From positions 12,646 to 76,645 of the forward strand of contig DATMKU010000032.1 in the NCBI GenBank assembly GCA_035570935.1: a DNA stretch of 64,000 nucleotides. The letters run 5' to 3'. Position 1 is the stretch's first letter; each line of letters starts with the position of its first letter. The DNA is from AP-15 sp035570935 (GTDB lineage Bacteria; Pseudomonadota; Alphaproteobacteria; ATCC43930; CGMCC-115725). The notes beneath the pieces are model-generated. The model worked only from the letters and a program-made list of their open reading frames with translations. It made no database searches and had not been told where the DNA came from. This document shows positions 59,425 through 64,000 of this stretch, piece after piece. The translations under genes and the position numbers were made by a program.

Positions 59425-60711
59425 ATGAGAATTCGGTGCCTCGTAGGGCTCCATCCTTGGAACGCGACCTGTAAGTGTCCTGCCTGTGGCAAGACCCGCG
59501 ATGCAAGTCATGACTGGGCGACAGATTGCGATAGATGTCACCGGTGTGGCCAGACCCGCGACGCAAGTCATGACTGGACGACAGATTGCGAGAGATGTCG
59601 CCGATGCGGAAGCACTCGTTCTAACGCCCATGCTTGGAGCGGGTGCAAATGCGCCGAGTGCAGAGTGATTCGGGATGAAGGCCATTCATGGGACGGCTGC
59701 AAGTGTCCCAGGTGCGGCGCCACGCGTGACGAAGGCCACGATTGGACGAAAAACTGCGAGAGATATGCATCGTGTGGAAAAACGCAAACCGAGGCGCACT
59801 CCTGGGATGGCGGCTGCAAATGCACGAGATGCGGGGTAACTCGGAACCAAAACCACACCTGGGACGGCTGTCGGTGCGCGCTGTGCGCTTGGCCCAGGGA
59901 CCAGGATCACGTTTGGAATGGGGCCTGCACCTGTGCGCAATGCGGTAGGATCTTTCCGTCTTTTCGGGACGCGGGGGAGGTCAACACGAGCGGCATCAAA
60001 AGAGAGACAGAGTACCTCACGCATGATTGGGGCCAAGGATACAAAGCATGCGCTAAATATGGCGCCTCTGGATATGCGGTATTTAACGCAGCAATAGATC
60101 ACGACGATCTCACGACAGTCGATTTTCTCTTAAATTTAGGCCTCGATCCTTTGAAAAGTTTTTGGACGGACGGCTATGTTGCACCAACAAGCGGGCCGTT
60201 TAGCGGTTATAAACGTGGTGAGGGCCCACGTGTAGATAGCCCCCTGATTTACACTATGGTCCAGGATAAAATTGATGTTTTTAATTTAATGCAGACACAC
60301 GGGTTGCCATTGACAAGGCCAACATCGTTTGAGAGGAAGACCTTGCTCATTCTTGCAGTTGAGTGGAATGCCAAAAAGATTGCTAAAAATATCTTAGGTA
60401 AATGCGATCTGCTCTCAGTTAGGGATCAGCATGGATTGACCCCTTTGCACCACGCAGCTAACAGCAGAGACGATTTAGAACTGGAAGAATTACTCATCAC
60501 CAGGGGGGCGGACGTAAACGCCCAATCGAACGACGGCTGGGCGCCGCTACACTTGGCCGTGGTCAATTGGGCCGAGGAGTCTGTTGCGTTACTTTTAAAA
60601 AATTCCGCAGATATATGGCTGAAAACGGCTAGAGGTGAAACCGCGCTGGACAAGGCTGAGAGGGAAGGAAATTCAGCTATAAAGCAGCTTATCCACAAAT
60701 ATATCAAATAA
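59425..60711 (+). CDS. Tandem Cys/His/Trp zinc-knuckle-like repeat protein with ankyrin repeats 1
   Basis: A 428-residue protein. Residues 16-174 are about nine copies of an 18-20 residue unit with consensus C-x-C-x2-C-G-x-T-R-D-x2-H-x-W, for example CKCPRCGATRDEGHDW at 92-107. Units start near Cys16, 35, 55, 74, 92, 111, 131, 149 and 168; unit 6 has Tyr114 in place of a Cys. Residues of about 195-428 form ankyrin-type repeats (HGLTPLHHAANSRDDLELEE, NDGWAPLHLAVVNWAEESVA, ARGETALDKAEREGNSAIKQ). ATG 59425 follows GGAGG by 9 bp. There is no signal peptide or membrane segment. Zinc binding and protein-protein interaction are inferred. Confidence 0.75.
   Translation: MRIRCLVGLHPWNATCKCPACGKTRDASHDWATDCDRCHRCGQTRDASHDWTTDCERCRRCGSTRSNAHAWSGCKCAECRVIRDEGHSWDGCKCPRCGATRDEGHDWTKNCERYASCGKTQTEAHSWDGGCKCTRCGVTRNQNHTWDGCRCALCAWPRDQDHVWNGACTCAQCGRIFPSFRDAGEVNTSGIKRETEYLTHDWGQGYKACAKYGASGYAVFNAAIDHDDLTTVDFLLNLGLDPLKSFWTDGYVAPTSGPFSGYKRGEGPRVDSPLIYTMVQDKIDVFNLMQTHGLPLTRPTSFERKTLLILAVEWNAKKIAKNILGKCDLLSVRDQHGLTPLHHAANSRDDLELEELLITRGADVNAQSNDGWAPLHLAVVNWAEESVALLLKNSADIWLKTARGETALDKAEREGNSAIKQLIHKYIK
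59494..59613 (+). repeat. 60-bp tandem duplication coding for two zinc-knuckle-like units
   Basis: Two adjacent 60-bp blocks are nearly identical in DNA (for example ACCCGCGACGCAAGTCATGA and ACGACAGATTGCGAGAGATG recur with one or two changes). They show recent unit duplication in the repeat array. Confidence 0.8.
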
Positions 60712-60753
60712 TTTTCGAGGCCGGGCGGAATAGCCTTTGACGAGGTACTGGGG

Positions 60754-61719
60754 ATGTCAAACTTCGCATGCTCGCTCGGCTTCCACAAACGGGATGGCTG
60801 TAAATGCGGCCGGTGTGGAGTGACACGCAACAAAAGTCACGACTGGGGCGGCTGTAAGTGCAATTGCTGCGCCACAATCAGAAACGAAGGACACGATTGG
60901 GATGGTCCCAAATGCAGTCTATGCGGGAAACCGTCCCCGGATGAAGAGGCTAGATTTCTGACAGCTGTTGCGTATGGCAATTGTGAGGACGTAATGGCTA
61001 GGCTCGAGGCAAATCGCGAACTTTCGGGGGTCACGGATTCTCAAAACAACACGCCGCTACATCTAGCAATTGAATATGGCCATTTGCCAGTTGCTAGATT
61101 TCTGCTAACGCGTCACGGGTACGTCGGTGCTAGGAATCTGAGCGGCGATACACCGCTGCATGTGGCGGCTGAAAAGGACCGAGCGCCTATCGCACAACTT
61201 TTGATGGAACATGGGGCCGAGGTATATGCCAGGAACCGGCGAGGCGATACGCCGTTGCTGGTGGCCGCTCGTCATGATAGCGAGTTGGTGGGGGCGTTGT
61301 TTGTCGAGACCGCCCGAGATGCTGCGTTGGAAGGTCTCAAGGTGACGACAAAGGCAACCGGAAGAAATATAGCGGGAGGAGTTCCTAAGAATTGGGATGG
61401 CGACCGGATCGTGCTCGACGCCCTTGACGTGGCAAAGATGTCGGGCAGTCACAAGATGGCCGCCTGTTTGCACAGAGCGAAAGCCAGCTTTCACAGAACC
61501 AAGGGTGAGTTGTACACCATTAGGGCAAATGAGTTTGTTAGGCTCCACAATCGATCTGTGGCCGAACATGGTCAGGTAAGGGGTGTATTTGAGGCCTTCG
61601 CCATGGGCGACGCCAGTTTAGCACAGCGTGAATACGACATGGTGCGCCAAGAAGATCACGCGGCTGATAGAGAGACAGCCCTGAGCGTGATTACTGATGA
61701 AAGCAGCCAGCACACGTAG
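60754..61719 (+). CDS. Tandem Cys/His/Trp zinc-knuckle-like repeat protein with ankyrin repeats 2
   Basis: A 321-residue relative of the preceding protein. Residues 16-58 hold three units (CKCGRCGVTRNKSHDW, CKCNCCATIRNEGHDW and a short final KCSLCGK). Both proteins open with a similar Cys-x3-(L/F)-H leader (ACSLGFHKRDG here). Residues of about 65-190 are ankyrin repeats (NNTPLHLAIEYGHLPVARFL, SGDTPLHVAAEKDRAPIAQL, RGDTPLLVAARHDSELVGAL). The last 130 residues are helical and charged, with no family recognised. It starts 42 bp after the first gene with GAGGT upstream, so the two probably share an operon. Confidence 0.75.
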   Translation: MSNFACSLGFHKRDGCKCGRCGVTRNKSHDWGGCKCNCCATIRNEGHDWDGPKCSLCGKPSPDEEARFLTAVAYGNCEDVMARLEANRELSGVTDSQNNTPLHLAIEYGHLPVARFLLTRHGYVGARNLSGDTPLHVAAEKDRAPIAQLLMEHGAEVYARNRRGDTPLLVAARHDSELVGALFVETARDAALEGLKVTTKATGRNIAGGVPKNWDGDRIVLDALDVAKMSGSHKMAACLHRAKASFHRTKGELYTIRANEFVRLHNRSVAEHGQVRGVFEAFAMGDASLAQREYDMVRQEDHAADRETALSVITDESSQHT

Positions 61720-61863
61720 GGCGGGATAAGCCGAGCGTAATCGCCACGTCGGTCGGCGGAATGCGCTTCGCTATTCCGACCTACGTTTATTACGACCGGG
61801 ATGATATGCATGGCGTATTCGATCCGGGGCACCTGAGGGCCTGCCCGACGGCAGCGGCTAGCG

Positions 61864-62691
61864 CTACCACTTGTAGACTTTCTGCAATGTTCCTCCCATC
61901 AGCGCTGCCTTGTCGTTCTCGGACAGGCGTTTGGTGTCGCGGAACGGCGCCACACCTTGCTCATAGGTCAGCATGCCGATCGTCCGCGTCCAGTCGGTGC
62001 CCCACATGCAACGATCCAGCCCGAACGCGTCGATGACCCGCAGCACCGGCTCCCAGATATCGTCGTATGGGAAGGGTTGGTGCGACATCGTGCAGGCGCC
62101 GCTGATCTTCACCCTTACATTCTCGTATCGAGCCAAGGCGAGGAGCTTCGGAAGATCGGCCCAAACATCGGCGGGGACCGGCGGGCGAGAAGGCTGCAAG
62201 AGGCCGAGATGGTCGATGACGATCACCGTATCGCGGTGTCGCTGGATGTATGGCAGCCCTTTGTCGAGGATGCCCCAGCACAGCAGATTGACCGGCAAAC
62301 CGTGTTTTCCGGCGGCGGCGAAGGCGCGGTTCAAACCGGGATGGTCCGCGTCCATCGGCAGGCCGTCGCGCATGCGTATGCGAATGCCGCGCGCACCTGG
62401 TGTCGCCGCCCATTTCGCCACCACATCGTCGATCGCCGGATCGGTGGCGTCGACCGGCGTCACCACCCGAAACTTATCCGGATAGGTGTTGTAAACTTCG
62501 AGCGCGTAGCTCGGATCGTATTCGTAGGCGCTGAACGACGAGACCATGATCGCACCGTCGACGCCGACACTGTTCATCGCCGCGACCATCTCTTCGCCGG
62601 TGGCGGATTGGAGTCCGTGCGAGGGGCTGGCCCACGGCCGGCCGGGGTGATTGCGATCGAAGGGATGAACCTGAACATCGATGATCGGCAT
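61864..62691 (-). CDS. Amidohydrolase family 2 protein
   Basis: A 275-residue TIM-barrel metal hydrolase. It has MPIIDVQVHPFDRNHPGRPW (the HxH position appears as Val-His), VDGAIMVSSFSAYEYDPSYA, GLPVNLLCWGILDKGLPYIQ, VIVIDHLGLLQPSRPPV and LDRCMWGTDWTRTIGMLTYE with the catalytic Asp. The missing first His of the HxH pair (QVH) is common in the COG3618/COG2159 lactonase and decarboxylase groups. ATG 62691 has GAGGAGG upstream. It may act with the lyase and cupin genes behind it. The substrate is unknown. Confidence 0.85.
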   Translation of the reverse strand: MPIIDVQVHPFDRNHPGRPWASPSHGLQSATGEEMVAAMNSVGVDGAIMVSSFSAYEYDPSYALEVYNTYPDKFRVVTPVDATDPAIDDVVAKWAATPGARGIRIRMRDGLPMDADHPGLNRAFAAAGKHGLPVNLLCWGILDKGLPYIQRHRDTVIVIDHLGLLQPSRPPVPADVWADLPKLLALARYENVRVKISGACTMSHQPFPYDDIWEPVLRVIDAFGLDRCMWGTDWTRTIGMLTYEQGVAPFRDTKRLSENDKAALMGGTLQKVYKW

Positions 62692-62829
62692 GGCCGTCCT
62701 CCTCGTTTGTTCGAGCAATTGTCCGTGATCGTGACCGGTTTGCACAGCGTGATGAGCGCGGTGACGGGTGCCTCCGGACAGCGTCCACGAGCCTTAGATC
62801 CAGGCTCGAAATGAATTTCGCGATATCAT

Positions 62830-62925
62830 GAGGTTACCGTCGTTCCCGCGAAAGCGGGAACCCAGTCCTAGGTTGAAGCGGCTATCCTGGGCCCCCGCTT
62901 TCGCGGGGGCGACGAATGATCTATT
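62830..62925. repeat. Dispersed palindromic repeat pair
   Basis: GTTCCCGCGAAAGCGGGAAC (62840-62859) and GCCCCCGCTTTCGCGGGGGC (62891-62910) are paired palindromes with the same core as the copies at 3217-3330 and 31745-31790. They lie between two minus-strand genes, in non-coding DNA. Confidence 0.75.
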
Positions 62926-62956
62926 GATGACCTTATCAGCATTTCGAGCCAGCCTT

Positions 62957-63856
62957 TTAGTCTGGAAGATACTTCTCCTCCATGGCGCGCAGACGCGGCT
63001 CGTCCAGAATGCGGCCATTGCTGGCCACACCCCAGGAGCTCTGCGCCGCCTGGGCACGGAGCGCATCGAGGGCCAATGTGCCGCGCTGCCGAAAATCACT
63101 CAAGAAATCCCAGTTGGCCTGCAAGCCTGCCATCGTGGTCAGTGCCGGAAACCAGGCCGCGGCGGCCCCGGCATCCTGCTGCGCCTGCAAGGAGGGGTAC
63201 GGCGACAGGTCGGCGGGAATGAGGGGGACGACGGGCCCGGGAATGAGGCGGATCGCCTCCTGAATTTCTTCCCAGGTGCGCAAGCCATTGGGGCAGACGA
63301 CATCGACCTGAGCTTCGGCTTTGTAGGCCTGGCAGCGTTCGATAATCTCGGCAAAGCTGGCGCCCGGCACGCCGCCGAGATCGCACCGGGCCATGATCAC
63401 GAAGTCCGGGTCGAGAGCCTGTTTGGCATCCATCGCCGCCCGGAGCTTTCCGACCATCTCCTCTATCGAGATACATCGGCGGCGGGAGCCGGCTTTCGGC
63501 GGAAACGTCTGGTCTTCAATGTGGGCGCCGGCGATGCCAGCCTGAATGTATTCCCGCACCGTGTAATGCGTGCTGACGGCATCACCGTAGCCTGTGTCGG
63601 CATCGGCGAAGACCGGGATCTCTACGGTCAGGACAATTTTCCGGGCGTTGTCCACCATGTCGCGCATGCTGGTCCCGGAATCGGGCCAGCCCAGCTGGTG
63701 CGCCGAGGTATTGCCCCCGGACATGTAGAAGGCGTCGTAGCCCAGCGCTTCCGCCATCTTCGCGCCAATCGGATTGATCCCGCCCGCCAAAACAAATAAT
63801 TCGGGTCGTTGAAACAGGGTCTTGAGGCGGGTCGTCATCCGTTGACGCTCTGGCAT
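62957..63856 (-). CDS. Isocitrate lyase/PEP mutase-family protein
   Basis: A 299-residue ICL/PEPM-fold enzyme. FVLAGGINPIGAKMAEALGY, DAFYMSGGNTSAHQLGWPDS, IPVFADADTGYGDAVSTHYT (Mg-binding Asp residues) and GAHIEDQTFPPKAGSRRRCI are clear. The lyase catalytic KKCG loop is not conserved: it reads PPKAGSRRRC, and the Cys is shifted. So methylisocitrate lyase activity is doubtful, and oxaloacetate hydrolase or a related C-C bond reaction is possible. ATG 63856 has GAGGAG upstream. It follows the cupin gene on the minus strand. Confidence 0.85.
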   Translation of the reverse strand: MPERQRMTTRLKTLFQRPELFVLAGGINPIGAKMAEALGYDAFYMSGGNTSAHQLGWPDSGTSMRDMVDNARKIVLTVEIPVFADADTGYGDAVSTHYTVREYIQAGIAGAHIEDQTFPPKAGSRRRCISIEEMVGKLRAAMDAKQALDPDFVIMARCDLGGVPGASFAEIIERCQAYKAEAQVDVVCPNGLRTWEEIQEAIRLIPGPVVPLIPADLSPYPSLQAQQDAGAAAAWFPALTTMAGLQANWDFLSDFRQRGTLALDALRAQAAQSSWGVASNGRILDEPRLRAMEEKYLPD

Positions 63857-63898
63857 ATGCAGTCTCCTCGTGAGTGACCGAACCGTCCGGGCGTCGCG

Positions 63899-64000
63899 TT
63901 AGGCGCTCACCGGCACGGTGGCGCTGATCCGCGCAACTCCCACCGAGCGCGTCGTGTGGCCCTGGCCCGTGAGATCGTCAGCGAGGACCACATCACCCGG
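63899..64000 (-). CDS. Cupin-domain protein, C-terminal end (partial)
   Basis: The last 33 residues of a minus-strand gene enter from the window edge: PGDVVLADDLTGQGHTTRSV then GVARISATVPVSA and a TAA stop. The GDVVLxxDxTGxGHxTR pattern is the final beta strands of a single-domain cupin. It is 42 bp upstream of the ICL/PEPM-like gene and probably in the same operon. Confidence 0.6.
   Translation of the reverse strand, partial: PGDVVLADDLTGQGHTTRSVGVARISATVPVSA

Noticed and set aside
59494..59613. The direct repeats considered as a CRISPR array
   Set aside because: They lie within an open reading frame, repeat in phase with the codons, have no unique spacers and have no cas genes near them.

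Overview
The window is high-GC chromosomal DNA from an alphaproteobacterium, most likely a soil or environmental Rhodospirillales-like lineage. The evidence is the conserved block dgt-argS-(SPOR-like)-nagZ-M50 protease-scpA-scpB, the block trpD-trpC-moaC-moeA-lexA, a GAAC-N7-GAAC SOS box in front of lexA, and dispersed palindromic repeats with arms related to CCCGCGAAAGCGGG. No phage, plasmid backbone, CRISPR array or rRNA was seen. The species was not identified.

Layout. 0-3.2 kb: a thiolase and its DUF35 partner (partial), a FitAB-type toxin-antitoxin pair with a clear operator, and a four-rhodanese protein. 3.2-10.7 kb: the housekeeping operon scpB/scpA/M50/nagZ/SPOR-like/argS, then dgt, all on the minus strand. 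Both scp genes carry dispersed repeat sequence inside their reading frames. 10.7-11.4 kb: a Phd-PIN toxin-antitoxin pair. 11.5-20.7 kb: metabolic genes (hydantoinase B, a VOC protein, malic enzyme, dienelactone hydrolase, formyl-CoA-transferase-like enzyme, deaminase, methyltransferase, aldo/keto reductase). 20.8-21.0 kb: one good tRNA-Val and one abnormal tRNA-like copy. 21-35.4 kb: a catabolic plus-strand run (MBL hydrolase, ThDP enzyme, ureohydrolase, M81 protein, YihY/BrkB protein, GMC oxidoreductase, AtzG/AtzE-like pair, amidohydrolase), interrupted by mpg, a frameshifted NTF2-like gene and a decayed peptide ABC transporter. 35.5-45.9 kb: tryptophan and molybdenum-cofactor genes, including an in-frame TrpC-MoaC fusion, lexA, a squalene-synthase-fold protein, sodB, a Cys/Met PLP enzyme, and a second MoeA locus (a degenerate MoeA-like protein plus MoeA-PBP). 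46-49 kb: a CHAP protein and the GDP-fucose genes gmd-fcl. 49.6-64 kb: accessory catabolism (esterase, two LLM flavin enzymes, a broken aldo/keto reductase, glyoxalase, HpcH aldolase, amidohydrolase, isocitrate-lyase-fold protein, cupin), two regulators, insertion-sequence scars, and a lower-GC island.

The most unusual content is at 59.4-61.7 kb. Two adjacent lower-GC genes encode proteins with an N-terminal tandem array of a Cys/His/Trp-rich, putatively zinc-binding unit of about 18-20 residues, followed by ankyrin repeats. The first has about nine units and the second about three, and part of the first array is still visible as a near-identical 60-bp tandem duplication in the DNA. I know of no named system of this architecture. 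The second standout is the TrpC-MoaC fusion, which joins tryptophan and molybdopterin synthesis in one polypeptide without loss of the recognisable catalytic motifs of either part.

All functional names rest on motif recognition from the translated sequence. No database search was run, and the GC and codon-use statements are by eye.
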